Positions 10,091 to 20,471 of a DNA stretch of 64,000 nucleotides are shown here, piece after piece. Made by a program: the position numbers and the translations under genes. Each line of letters begins with the position of its first letter. Position 1 is the stretch's first letter. This DNA is from Candidatus Bathyarchaeum sp. (GTDB lineage Archaea; Thermoproteota; Bathyarchaeia; Bathyarchaeales; Bathyarchaeaceae): positions 1 to 64,000 of the forward strand of contig JAOZIF010000150.1 in NCBI GenBank assembly GCA_026014495.1. The letters are read 5' to 3'. The notes under the pieces were generated by a model that saw nothing but the letters and a program-made list of their open reading frames with translations, was not told where the DNA came from and ran no database searches.

Positions 10091-11749
10091 TTATGCACTT
10101 TTTAAGGTGCTTCCTTTGTGTGCAGGTTGAACCATCTGGGAATAGCGCGCCAAGTAACCTGTTTTAACGCTTGGTTCTTTTGCAGTCCAAGACTTTGCCC
10201 GTTTAGCAAGTTCTTCATTGCTTAGTTTCACGTTTAGCTTTCTGTTAGGAACATCAATTTCTATTATGTCGCCGTCCTTTACCAGTCCTATCGGACCACC
10301 TGTAGCGGCTTCGGGAGAAACATGTCCAATGCATGGTCCTCTGGTTGCTCCAGAAAATCGTCCATCAGTAATCAGAGCAACTGATTCGCTCAAGCCCATG
10401 CCCGCTATAGATGCTGTAGGCGATAGCATCTCTCGCATTCCTGGTCCTCCTTTTGGGCCTTCGTAGCGGATAACAACTACATCTCCTTTTTTGATTTGCT
10501 TGTTTAATATAGCATTCATTGCGTCTTCTTCTGAGTCAAAGGTTTTTGCCGGACCACTATGTAACATCATGTTAGCTGATATTCCTGCTGCCTTCACTAC
10601 TGCCCCATCTGCTGCTAAGTTTCCAAATAAAACGGCTATGCCGCCTTCTTTGTGGACGGGATTGTCTAATGGGCGAATTACTTCAGGATTATTGACGACT
10701 GCTGAGGCGATGTTTTCTTTGACTGTTTTTCCTGTTACTGTAGTTGAGTCAAGATGAAGCAAATCCTTTAGCACTTTCATTACTGCTGGGATTCCTCCTG
10801 CCTCGTTTAGGTCTTGCATGTCGTAGGGTCCGCTTGGAATCATGCTTGTAATGTGTGAAACCCGTTTACTCAACTGGTCAAAGAGCGCTAATGGTAATGT
10901 TACTCCTGCTTCGTTTGCAATTGCAGTAACATGCAATACAGTATTTGTTGAGCCGCCAAGAGCCATATCTACCATTATGGCATTCTCAAAAGAGTTAGAT
11001 GTCATTATTTCTCTTGGTTTCAAGTCTTCTTTTACTAGCCCAACAATTCGTTCTCCTGTTGCCTTGGCAATTCTCATCCGTTGTGCACTAACAGCGGCAG
11101 GAGTAGCACACCCAGGCAAAGACATGCCCAGAGCCTCAGTTACACATGCCATAGTGTTAGCTGTGAACAAGCCATTGCATGACCCGCAGGTAGGACACGC
11201 AACATCTTCAAGGCACTTTAATTCTTCTTCAGTCATTTTGCCAGCTGCAACTTTGCCTATGGCTTCAAACATCGAGTCTGTTCCTACTTTCTTTCCTTTG
11301 TAGGTGCCTGATAGCATTGGACCGCCTGTGACCATTATTGCGGGTATGTTGAGTCGGGCTGCCGCCATCAGCATTCCGGGAGTTATTTTGTCGCATGTGG
11401 TAATCATGACTATGCCGTCGAATCTGTGAGCTAAAACCATTGATTCGACAGAGTCTGCGATTAGTTCTCGGGAAGGTAGGGAATAGCGCATTCCGTTGTG
11501 GCCCATGGCTATTCCGTCGCAGATGCCTATTGTGTTGAATTCGAAAGGAACACCGCCTGCGCTAATTATGCCTGCTGTTACTGCTTCGGCGACCTGTTTT
11601 AGGTGAACGTGTCCGGGGACTACGTTTGTGTAGCTGTTCACTACGCCGATGAATGGTTTATTGATGTCCTTGTCTGAGAGTCCTAGTGCTTTTAGTAGGG
11701 CACGGTGAGGGGCTCTTTGAAAACCAACTTTTACTGCATCGCTTCTCAT
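10091..11749 (-). CDS. ilvD: Dihydroxy-acid dehydratase
   Basis: Full-length; '[28 protein letters not shown]', '[18 protein letters not shown]', '[27 protein letters not shown]'. Confidence 0.97.
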   Translation of the reverse strand: MRSDAVKVGFQRAPHRALLKALGLSDKDINKPFIGVVNSYTNVVPGHVHLKQVAEAVTAGIISAGGVPFEFNTIGICDGIAMGHNGMRYSLPSRELIADSVESMVLAHRFDGIVMITTCDKITPGMLMAAARLNIPAIMVTGGPMLSGTYKGKKVGTDSMFEAIGKVAAGKMTEEELKCLEDVACPTCGSCNGLFTANTMACVTEALGMSLPGCATPAAVSAQRMRIAKATGERIVGLVKEDLKPREIMTSNSFENAIMVDMALGGSTNTVLHVTAIANEAGVTLPLALFDQLSKRVSHITSMIPSGPYDMQDLNEAGGIPAVMKVLKDLLHLDSTTVTGKTVKENIASAVVNNPEVIRPLDNPVHKEGGIAVLFGNLAADGAVVKAAGISANMMLHSGPAKTFDSEEDAMNAILNKQIKKGDVVVIRYEGPKGGPGMREMLSPTASIAGMGLSESVALITDGRFSGATRGPCIGHVSPEAATGGPIGLVKDGDIIEIDVPNRKLNVKLSNEELAKRAKSWTAKEPSVKTGYLARYSQMVQPAHKGSTLKSA

Positions 11750-11894
11750 TTTTTATTCCTCTGAACCTTGGTTAAATAAGAAATGCTGATTCTGTTAAAT
11801 GTTTTGACCCAACAAAAAAGGCGCTTATGTGTTTAACGGGACTATGCTGTGAATTTGTACATGGAAACTTTTAAAGAAAAACTACGTATTTCTG

Positions 11895-12785
11895 GTGTGT
11901 ATGAGTTTGTTTTCGGATAAGGTTCGGGAAATCAAGTTTGATAGGACAAACGGGGCTAGCAAAATCGCCCGAAATGCTTTAGATGTGCTCAGATTCTTTG
12001 TGCAAAACCACAAAAACAGCACTCATAAAGAGTTTGTAGCAGAGTTTAGGGAACTTGGCAGAAGACTTGTTGAAGCAAGACCCAACATGGCTCCTGTCCA
12101 AAATTTGGTGGCACAAATTGTCTATGAAGTTAGCACCTTAGAAAAAAAGGATTTGATTTTTGCTCAAGAGTTTGCATTATCTAGACTAGATAAACTACAC
12201 AAAGAATCTGAGACTGCTGTCAAAAAATGTGCCGAATTGGCAGCCACCATAATTCATGACTCTGATTGTCTGGCAACTTGTAGTTACAGTTCGACAGTTT
12301 GTGAGACCTTCAAAGTGGCTAAGCGTCAGGGAAAGCGCTTCAAAGTTTTTGTTGCAGAATCAAAAACTGATGATAACATGTTTTGTTATGGTCAAGACAC
12401 AGCAACATTTCTTAAATCCATAGGTGTCCCTGTAGACGTTTTTCCTGATACCAAAATCTATAGGTTCGCCCCTTTGACAGACTATGTTTTGGTGGGAGTT
12501 GACAGCGTGCTTTGTGACGGGTCAATCATAAATGGCAGTCCAACTTGTGAACTTGCATTAAAGGCAAATGAATGTGGAATTCCTTTTTATTCTGTCTGTG
12601 AAACTGCAAAGGCGAACACCTTGAGTTATCTGGGCAAAAACGTTGAGTTGAAGAAAGGTTTTGACCTTGTTCCCTCTGATTTAGTAACAAAAATAATGAC
12701 CGAAACAGGACCCTTAGAAGCCAACGAAATTGTTGAGGTTATGAAAGAAAAGTCAAAGTTTTTTGAAGAATTCCATATTCCATGA
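11895..12785 (+). CDS. eIF2B-alpha/ribose-1,5-bisphosphate isomerase-like family protein
   Basis: 'GVDSVLCDGSIINGSPTCELALKANECGIPFYSVCETAK' typical of the eIF2B/MtnA superfamily. Confidence 0.85.
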   Translation: MCMSLFSDKVREIKFDRTNGASKIARNALDVLRFFVQNHKNSTHKEFVAEFRELGRRLVEARPNMAPVQNLVAQIVYEVSTLEKKDLIFAQEFALSRLDKLHKESETAVKKCAELAATIIHDSDCLATCSYSSTVCETFKVAKRQGKRFKVFVAESKTDDNMFCYGQDTATFLKSIGVPVDVFPDTKIYRFAPLTDYVLVGVDSVLCDGSIINGSPTCELALKANECGIPFYSVCETAKANTLSYLGKNVELKKGFDLVPSDLVTKIMTETGPLEANEIVEVMKEKSKFFEEFHIP

Positions 12786-12834
12786 GAGCTTGCACTGTGA
12801 AATCAAAGAAACAACACATCGATGACATTTCATG

Positions 12835-13587
12835 TCAGTTGACTTGCAGGATATAGAAGACGTAACCGTAATAGTCTGAGTAATTGCGGAACATTTCAAT
12901 CTCGGTTTCTTCACAGGCTATGTACTGCAAAGCGTCTTTGTTGTCTTTGTGTTTAACCTTCATGGCTGGAAGTTTTGCTTCTATCCAATTGTAGTAGTTA
13001 TCCCACCAACTCTTTGAGGGCAAAACAAACGAATCTATTATACGATATCCGCTTTTCTGGGCGACATCTAGATTCTCTTCTACTGTTTTAATGACTGGAT
13101 ACACCTGTTTCATGAATTCTACAGCTTCATCTGGCAAATCAGGTTGTAACCACGACATTTCTGAAACAACAACGTAGCCATCTGGAGCCAACAAACGCCT
13201 CCACTCACGTAAACCCTTTTCAAACCCGATTACAAAGATTGCGCCCTCAGACCAGATTAAATCAAAACTGTTATCTTCATAGTTTAGATTAAACATGGTT
13301 CCGTTTACTACTTTAATTCTGTCAAGCAGTCCCTCTTTTCTGGCGCTGTTTTTCAGTTGTTCCAAAAACGGCTGATGAAAATCCAAAGCAACTATTTGCC
13401 CCTTGGATAACTTTGCCAATTGGCGTGTTTGCATCCCTGGACCACAACCAATATCGAGTATGCGAGGATTTTTTGGTAAATCTTTGAGCAGCATGTAGGC
13501 TTTCCGTGTTGACTGATTGTCTCCTGGTCCTTCTCGGGGGAGACCGTTGTGAATTTCCCAAAAAACTTTCGGTAATTCTTCTGACAT
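12835..13587 (-). CDS. SAM-dependent class I methyltransferase
   Basis: 'PRILDIGCGPGMQTRQLAKLSKGQIVALDFHQPFLEQL', 'FDLIWSEGAIF'. Confidence 0.9.
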   Translation of the reverse strand: MSEELPKVFWEIHNGLPREGPGDNQSTRKAYMLLKDLPKNPRILDIGCGPGMQTRQLAKLSKGQIVALDFHQPFLEQLKNSARKEGLLDRIKVVNGTMFNLNYEDNSFDLIWSEGAIFVIGFEKGLREWRRLLAPDGYVVVSEMSWLQPDLPDEAVEFMKQVYPVIKTVEENLDVAQKSGYRIIDSFVLPSKSWWDNYYNWIEAKLPAMKVKHKDNKDALQYIACEETEIEMFRNYSDYYGYVFYILQVN

Positions 13588-13747
13588 TATTGAGACGCCC
13601 GTGATTGTAGCTGGCTTTTAATATGGAAAAATATAAAAAACTTTTGGCATCATTTCTACCATTAATTGAATCATAAATAATGTGTAAGTAAAGCTTATAC
13701 AGAAAAACTTTTATATTAAGGCTTAAGTTGTTGAGAAGGAACGAGGA

Positions 13748-15321
13748 ATGTACTGTGAGGGATCATTGGGTTCTCGAGGGACACAAAATGGGGGATCGCT
13801 TTATTCGCTAGCTTCCCCAAAAAGATAAGAGTTTTTGACACTACCCTCAGAGATGGCGAACAGACCCCCGGAGTTTCTTTGACTCCAGAAAAAAAGCTTA
13901 GACTCGCTGAGAGCTTAGACCGTATCGGGGTTGATGCCATGGAGGCTGGTTTCGCCGCAGCTTCTGAAGGCGAAATGGAAGCGATAAAACTCGTTGCCGA
14001 TGCAGGACTTAAAGCAAAAGTCTACAGCATGGCTAGGGGCGTAACAAAAGACATAGACGCCGTACTGCAAACCGGCGCTGTGGGTGTGCATCTGGTTATT
14101 CCTTCATCCGATTTACATCTTCAGTACAAGCTCAAAAAGAGCAGAGAAGACGTTCTAAAAATCACAGAAGATACTACCCAATATGCTAAGGACCATGGGC
14201 TTATAGTTGAGCTTTCAGCCGAGGACGCAACAAGAAGTGACCTTGATTTTCTTACCCAATTTTTCAAGGCAGGAGTTGCTGCAGGCGCAGACCGATTATG
14301 TCCATGTGACACTGTTGGAGTATTGATACCTGAAAGAACCAGCGTAATGTACACTGAGCTAAAGAAAAGATTACCAAACGTTCCTTTGAGTGTTCACTGT
14401 CACGACGACTTTGGGTTAGCAGTAGCTAACTCGATAATTGCCTTAAAGTCTGGGGCAGATCAAGCTCACGTAACCATGAATGGGATGGGTGAACGGGCTG
14501 GTAACGCGTCTTTAGAGGAGCTTGCGGTTGTCCTTAAGGCACAATATAACGTGAATTTGGCGATAAAAACTGAGTTGCTTTACGAGACGTCCCGTCTGGT
14601 TTCGCGGATAACTGATTTTCATTTACAGCCAAACAAGGCAATCGTAGGTGAGAATGCCTTTGTACACGAATCTGGCATGCACACTCATGGAATATTGGCT
14701 AATCCTTCAACATATGAGCCTTTCAAGCCTGAGATGATTGGAAGAACAAGGAGAATCGCCGCTGGAAAACATTCTGGTTCAACAGGAATCAAAGCTTCTC
14801 TAAATGAGATGGGACTTGAACCCACGGACGAGCAGGTTAAAGAAATTTTTCTGCGAGTGAAAACTATAGGCGACAAGGGAAAACGTGTTTCTGATGCTGA
14901 CCTGCAGGCAATCGCTGAAGCAGTTATGGGCTTGCCTGTGAGTCGTCCAATAAAGCTTGAGGAAATAACAGTTGTCACTGGTAGTGGAGTTACATCAACT
15001 GCTTCTGTTCGGCTTAACCTAAATGGTAAAATGCTCACTGAAGCTGCTACGGGAGTTGGTCCTGTAGATGCTGCTATTACCGCTATTAAGAAGGCAGTTG
15101 GAATCGTTGAGCCAATAGAGCTAGAAAACTATTCTGTAAAGGCTATTACGGGAGGCACAAATGCCGTAACTGAGGTAGCTGTAAGCCTCAGCAAAGGAGA
15201 CAGAAAGTCCACGGCGGTTGGAGTCAACGAGGACATAGTCATAGCCAGCGTTGAGGCAATGCTTAGTGGCATGAATGTTTTGATGACAAACTATAACAAC
15301 AAAAAAGTTAAGGAGTCTTGA
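13748..15321 (+). CDS. leuA: 2-isopropylmalate synthase-family (LeuA/citramalate-type) enzyme; the 5' end is frame-disrupted
   Basis: 'KIRVFDTTLRDGEQTPGVSLTPEKKL' begins upstream of the ORF-track ATG (13879) in the same frame; HxH 'ESGMHTHGI'; LeuA_dimer-like C-terminus. No ATG/GTG/TTG between the in-frame stop at 13756-13758 and the conserved N-terminus; an ATG at 13748 is in another frame. Confidence 0.88.
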
Positions 15322-17027
15322 AAATGGCAAAAATGACTGGAGCGAAAGCTCTCATAGAATCTTTGAAACAAGAAAAAGTGGAAGTAATGTTTGGTATATC
15401 TGGAGGAGCACTTCTGCCCATCCACGATGTCTTATGCGACTCGGAGATACGTCACATTCTTGCTCGACATGAGCAAGGTGCAGCCCATGCAGCAGACGGT
15501 TATGCTCGGGCAAGCGGTCGTGCTGGAGTGTGTATGGCTACTTCAGGTCCTGGAGCAACAAACATTGTTACAGGATTAGCTAATGCATACTTGGATTCTT
15601 CGCCAATTGTTGCATTAACTGGGCAAGTTAATACTCATTCCGCTAATACGTCTTACATGATTGGGCGAGACGCCTTTCAGGAAGCAGACATCATAGGAAT
15701 AACCACGCCAATCACAAAGTATAATGTTCAAGTGAAGAGCGCAGCAGAGATTCCTAAGGCAGTGAAAACATCATTCTATATTGCCACAACAGGCAGACCA
15801 GGACCCACATTGATTGATCTTCCAAAGGACACTCAAACAGCAAAAGTTGAGATGGACTTTTCAGACAATCTACAACTCCGAGGCTACAAACCCAACACTG
15901 AACCACACCCACTTCAAATCAAAAAGGCTGTTGGGCTGCTCCTCAAGGCAGAGCGTCCCATGATACTGGCGGGAGGAGGCGTGAATCTTTCAAACGCTTC
16001 TCCAGAGCTAATGCAAATTGCTGAACTGCTAATGATGCCTGTGGCGACAACATTCATGGGAAAAAGTTGTTTCCCTGAAAACAATCCATTATCAATGGGA
16101 AACATTGGCATGCACGGAACTATGCTGGCAAACAAAATGATTTTGGAAGCTGACGTTTTGCTGGCAGTTGGAACAAGATTCCAAGATCGAAGCACAGGAA
16201 CATTGGATGATTTCTGTCCTGACGCAAAAATAATACACATTGACATCGATGCCGCGGAAATAGGAAAGAATGTTGATGTTGAAGTTCCAATTGTAGCTGA
16301 CGCAAAACCAACCCTAAACCTGATTTATCAGCAGCTAGTCAAGAAAATAAAGAAGCGCGATGACACTGCATGGGCCAAAAGGGTCAAAGAAGTCAAAGAA
16401 AAGTATCTGAGCGAAATTGATCTTGGAACAGCAGAATTGACTTCTGCAAAGCTACTAAAAGAGCTTCGTAAACTTCTTCCAGAAAACGCAATAATCGCTA
16501 CAGAGGTAGGTCAAAATCAGATGTGGGCTGCTTTGCATTTCCAGACAATCAAACCAAGAACATTCATCAGTTCTGGCGGCTTAGGAACTATGGGTTTTGG
16601 TTTCCCAGCATCTATTGGCGCTAAAGTAGCATGTCCGCAATGTCCAGTTGTGGATATAGCAGGCGACGGAAGTTTCAGAATGACCGAACAAGAGCTAGGA
16701 ACTTCAGTTACTGAAGACATACCTGTAATTGTGATTGTGCTTAACAATTCGATGCTGGGTATGGTGGCTCAGTGGCAACGCCTTTTCTATAAAAGCAGAT
16801 ACTCTGGAGTGAAACTGGGAAGTGTTCCCGACTTTGCCAAGCTGGCTCAAGCTTACGGTGCAGAGGGAGTTCGAATTGGTTCAATTAACGAGTTTTCTGG
16901 TGCAGTGAAAAAAGCTTTAAAGTGTGAAGTAACCACGGTCATTGATGTTCCAATTTGCCCAGAGGATGATGTGTTTCCGATGGTTCCTCCGGGTAAGGGT
17001 CTAAAAGACACGATTGCGGGGATGTAG
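15318..17027 (+). CDS. ilvB: Acetolactate synthase large subunit (start probably ATG 15324)
   Basis: ThDP enzyme motifs 'RHEQGAAHAADGYARASGR', 'GDGSFRMTEQELGTSV...NNSMLGMVAQWQ'. Confidence 0.95.
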   Translation: MKMAKMTGAKALIESLKQEKVEVMFGISGGALLPIHDVLCDSEIRHILARHEQGAAHAADGYARASGRAGVCMATSGPGATNIVTGLANAYLDSSPIVALTGQVNTHSANTSYMIGRDAFQEADIIGITTPITKYNVQVKSAAEIPKAVKTSFYIATTGRPGPTLIDLPKDTQTAKVEMDFSDNLQLRGYKPNTEPHPLQIKKAVGLLLKAERPMILAGGGVNLSNASPELMQIAELLMMPVATTFMGKSCFPENNPLSMGNIGMHGTMLANKMILEADVLLAVGTRFQDRSTGTLDDFCPDAKIIHIDIDAAEIGKNVDVEVPIVADAKPTLNLIYQQLVKKIKKRDDTAWAKRVKEVKEKYLSEIDLGTAELTSAKLLKELRKLLPENAIIATEVGQNQMWAALHFQTIKPRTFISSGGLGTMGFGFPASIGAKVACPQCPVVDIAGDGSFRMTEQELGTSVTEDIPVIVIVLNNSMLGMVAQWQRLFYKSRYSGVKLGSVPDFAKLAQAYGAEGVRIGSINEFSGAVKKALKCEVTTVIDVPICPEDDVFPMVPPGKGLKDTIAGM

Positions 17028-17030
17028 CAG

Positions 17031-17543
17031 ATGGCACAAGAACATAATCACATAATCTCTACAATAGTTGAGCACAAGCCTGGTGTTTTGTATAACGTTT
17101 CGAACCTTTTCAGGTGTAGAGGCTTTAACATAGATAACATTACAGTTGGACCTGCCGAAGAGGTGGGATTAGCCCGAATGACCATAATGGTACGGGGCGA
17201 CGACAGAACCATTGAACAGGTAATAAAACAGCTCAACAAGCTTATTGACGTCATCAAAGTTACGCGATTAAACCCAGAAAGCATTGTTACACGCGAATTA
17301 GCGCTAATCAAAGTAAACGCCACAAACACTAAAGCTCGATCAGACATCATTAATTACGCTGACATCTTCAGGGCACGAGTGGTAGACGTTTCCACCGAGT
17401 CATTGATGATGGAGCTCACTGGAACCTCAGACAAAATAGACGCCTTTATCAACTTAATGAAGCCCTTTGGTGTTAAAGAAGTAGCTAGAACTGGAATAAC
17501 TGCCCTTTCAAGAGGAGCAAAATCAGTTAAAATTGATGAATAA
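17031..17543 (+). CDS. ilvN: Acetolactate synthase small subunit
   Basis: ACT domain 'VEHKPGVLYNVSNLFRCRGFNIDNITVGP'; follows ilvB by 3 nt. Confidence 0.95.
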   Translation: MAQEHNHIISTIVEHKPGVLYNVSNLFRCRGFNIDNITVGPAEEVGLARMTIMVRGDDRTIEQVIKQLNKLIDVIKVTRLNPESIVTRELALIKVNATNTKARSDIINYADIFRARVVDVSTESLMMELTGTSDKIDAFINLMKPFGVKEVARTGITALSRGAKSVKIDE

Positions 17544-17817
17544 ACTTTAGGTCTGCACTTAAATCGGTGACAAGACCTCAATGCTTCTTTTTTTATCTTA
17601 ATCAAACGGTCTATGGTTGAGGTCGTCTTTTTTGTGTTTTTCAATGGTATATTATAGTCTAATTCTGTCTTTGCTCCTTATGAGTGTCAGGTGAAACTAG
17701 TGAATTTGCTAAATTCTTTCTAGAGAACCTTGTTATGGGAAAATAAAGAAATGAAAAAGAAGAAAATATGAGATTTAGATGTAATGCACTGTTGTTAGTG
17801 CACTATTCTAACTCGTT

Positions 17818-18918
17818 TTAGTGGTTGTGGCAGCACTTTTTTGTGTCATGGGCTTGTGTGTCTGGTCGTAGTGCGCGGACTGTTTTGCCTGCTTTCCACA
17901 TTTCAGAGTTGCCCATTTCTTCCAGTTCTTCAGATAGTTTTTGTGCGTAGTCTGCTTCTTTACTTTTTTCAAGAACGATTTTAACTTCTTCGCCTGTGGC
18001 TACAAGTTCGTATAGTGAGTCGAATAGTGGTTTTGTGCAGTCTCTGAATCTTTCTCTCCATCTGAGTGCGCCTATTCTTGCGGTTTCACTGCAGTTGTTA
18101 TACATCCAGTCCATTCCGTTCTGGTCAACTAGTCTGATTAAGCTTTGAGTGAATTCTTCTACGGTTTCGTTGAATGCTTCGCTGGGGCTATGACCGTTTT
18201 CTCTTAGGCAGTTGTATTGTGCTTCCATTATTCCAGCTATTGCGCCCATTAGCACTCCTCTTTCTCCTGTTAGGTCACTGTATACTTCTTTTTCGAATGT
18301 GGTTGGGAACAGGTAGCCTGAGCCGATGGCTATTCCGATTGCTTTTACTCTGTCTTGTGCTTTTCCTGTGTAGTCTTGATGGACAGCATAGCTGCTGTTT
18401 ATTCCGCTGCCTGCCACAAAGTTTCTTCTTACGGATGTTCCAGAGCCTTTTGGCGCAACCAAAATAACGTCAATGTTTTCTGGAGGAACCACGCCTGTTT
18501 GGTCTCTGTACACTATCGAGAATCCGTGAGAGAAGTAGAGTGCGTCTCCCTCTTTTAGGGTGGGTTTGATTGTTGGCCACACTGCTTTTTGTGCCGCGTC
18601 AGTTAGCAGATACATTTTGATGGTTCCTTTTTGTGCAGCTTCTTTAGTCGAGAAAAGTGTCTTGCCTGGAATCCATCCGTCTTCTAGTGCTTGTTCCCAG
18701 TTCTTTGTAAACCTTTTTTCTTGTCCAATGATAACGCAAAGTCCATTATCTCTCATGTTTAATGATTGTGCTCGTCCTTGAATTCCGTATCCTAGGACAG
18801 CAATTGTTTCTTTTTTTAGAATTTCTTTGGCTTTATCTACCGTAAATTCTTCTCTTGTTAATACATTTTCTTTTATTCCGCCGAAGTCTAATTCAACCAA
18901 TGTTGACTCCTCACACAC
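17818..18918 (-). CDS. ilvC: Ketol-acid reductoisomerase (Ilv5-like) with Cys/His tail
   Basis: 'GYGIQGRAQSLNMRDNG', 'VILVAPKGSGTSVRRNF', 'GERGVLMGAIAGIMEAQYNCLRENGHSPSEAFNETVEE'. Confidence 0.93.
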   Translation of the reverse strand: MCEESTLVELDFGGIKENVLTREEFTVDKAKEILKKETIAVLGYGIQGRAQSLNMRDNGLCVIIGQEKRFTKNWEQALEDGWIPGKTLFSTKEAAQKGTIKMYLLTDAAQKAVWPTIKPTLKEGDALYFSHGFSIVYRDQTGVVPPENIDVILVAPKGSGTSVRRNFVAGSGINSSYAVHQDYTGKAQDRVKAIGIAIGSGYLFPTTFEKEVYSDLTGERGVLMGAIAGIMEAQYNCLRENGHSPSEAFNETVEEFTQSLIRLVDQNGMDWMYNNCSETARIGALRWRERFRDCTKPLFDSLYELVATGEEVKIVLEKSKEADYAQKLSEELEEMGNSEMWKAGKTVRALRPDTQAHDTKKCCHNH

Positions 18919-19062
18919 GGTCTATTAACAGGTTGCAGTTTATAAAAAATTCTTTTTTTGTTTAGCTACATGTAATTGTCTGACCTGCAATATTCCCATT
19001 TTTGGTATATGATTTGTTACAGAGGATGCTATTTATAGAAAATTGCTGGCTCTGTTCTAGTA

Positions 19063-19314
19063 ATGGAATGTTGTAATATGAGAAGTTCCTTTGATATAAT
19101 CGCTGAAATTCTTGAAACTGCTAAAAATGGCGCAAAAAAGACACGCATTATGTATTCTTGTGGACTTAGTTACCTGTTTGTCCAGAAATATTTGGACCTC
19201 TTGCTGGAAACTGGTCTTCTTAGATTAGGCAATTCTTATCAGACAACTGATAAAGGCATGGGATTTCTTAGTAAATACCAACGATTAGATTTACTGCTTA
19301 ACACAAGAAATTGA
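19063..19314 (+). CDS. Winged-helix DNA-binding protein (HTH_45-like)
   Basis: 'RSSFDIIAEILETAKNGAKKTRIMYSCGLSYLFVQKYLDLLLETGLL...YQTTDKGMGFLSKY'. Confidence 0.8.
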   Translation: MECCNMRSSFDIIAEILETAKNGAKKTRIMYSCGLSYLFVQKYLDLLLETGLLRLGNSYQTTDKGMGFLSKYQRLDLLLNTRN

Positions 19315-19363
19315 TTAAACCCTTCGGGAAAAGGTTTTATTTTCTCTTTGAGAGACTTTAATT

Positions 19364-19537
19364 ATGATAACTAAAATATTTACAGATGAAGAGCGCCAAA
19401 TCTTGGAATCACATCTCATTAATGCTAAGGTTGACAAAGCTGCACTCACTGAACTTCTTGACCAAATAACGAACCAGAAAAGCTTGTTTGATGACGTTTT
19501 CTTGTATCTTCAAGTTAAGAAAACGCTTACTTCCTGA
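19364..19537 (+). CDS. Small protein, 57 aa, unknown
   Basis: ATG 19364 to TGA 19535-19537: MITKIFTDEERQILESHLINAKVDKAALTELLDQITNQKSLFDDVFLYLQVKKTLTS; below the ORF-track cutoff; composition looks like a genuine helical protein. Confidence 0.6.
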   Translation: MITKIFTDEERQILESHLINAKVDKAALTELLDQITNQKSLFDDVFLYLQVKKTLTS

Positions 19538-19583
19538 AAAAAGCTTGTTTTCAACAATGAACCTCTATTAGTCTCCTAATATG
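19534..19583 (+). repeat. Dispersed intergenic repeat, copy A
   Basis: ctgaaaaaagcttgttttcaacaatgaacctctattagtctcctaatatg; shares core TCAACAATGAAC with copies B, C and D. Confidence 0.85.
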
Positions 19584-19718
19584 GCTGGGCTCTTTGTCTA
19601 CTTTAGTTCCTGTAACAATAACAAAACATGACCTCTTGGAATTATTAACCTAAACTATAGGTCAAATACGAAAAGGTTTTTAGTTCCGTCCTATTACAAA
19701 AGAGACAAAACGTAGTTC

Positions 19719-20471
19719 ATGTATGAGGTGATTTGTGTGTCTGTATTTGCCGCACCGGGAGCTTACGATCGTGCCATCACAGTATTTTCTCCAGATGGTC
19801 GTCTATTTCAGGTCGAATATGCCCTAGAGACTGTGAATCGTGGGGCAACCATCATTGGAATTGCTTGTGCTGGAGGAGTTGTTTTAGGTGCAGAAGAAAA
19901 AATTGAGACTCCTTTGCAAGATCCGACTTTTACTTGGAAACTTTATGGTGTTGATGATCATCTTGGAGCAGCAGTTGTTGGTTTGGGATCTGATGCTCGG
20001 ATACTAATTGATCAGGCTAGAATCTATGCACAAAGCAACAGGTTAACGTATGATGAACCAATTGATGTTGAAATAATGACTAAACGTGTTGGGGATGTAA
20101 AACAGCTTTACACTCAGCATGCAGGTGTAAGACCTTTTGGTGTTTCAATCATTTTTGGTGGAGTAGACAAAACTGGAAACAGAGTATTTGCAACCGATCC
20201 AAGTGGTTCCTACCGGGGCTACAAGGCAGTTGCTGTGGGCATTGGTCGTGAGACTGTAGAGGGCATCTTGAAAGAAGAGTATAATGAAGACCTTAGTTTG
20301 GATGATGCTGTTAAACTTGCTGTTAAATGTCTAACACGCGGCCTCGAAGCTAGAGGCGAGCCCAAAAGAATCAAAATAAGTGTTATTCCCGTGGATACAA
20401 AGAAGATCCAAGCACTAAACGACGAAGCAATTGAGACTATCCAAAGAGGGCTTGAGGGCAGTGGAACTTAA
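19719..20471 (+). CDS. psmA: Proteasome alpha subunit
   Basis: 'YDRAITVFSPDGRLFQVEYALETVNRGATIIGI'. Confidence 0.97.
   Translation: MYEVICVSVFAAPGAYDRAITVFSPDGRLFQVEYALETVNRGATIIGIACAGGVVLGAEEKIETPLQDPTFTWKLYGVDDHLGAAVVGLGSDARILIDQARIYAQSNRLTYDEPIDVEIMTKRVGDVKQLYTQHAGVRPFGVSIIFGGVDKTGNRVFATDPSGSYRGYKAVAVGIGRETVEGILKEEYNEDLSLDDAVKLAVKCLTRGLEARGEPKRIKISVIPVDTKKIQALNDEAIETIQRGLEGSGT

Noticed and set aside
10842-11303. 153-aa plus-strand ORF inside ilvD
   Set aside because: Antisense to a full-length conserved enzyme; no independent coding evidence.
17574-17624. GACCTCAA...TTGAGGTC inverted repeat after ilvN
   Set aside because: 8-bp stem with a ~35-nt loop; may be a terminator but too weak to call alone.
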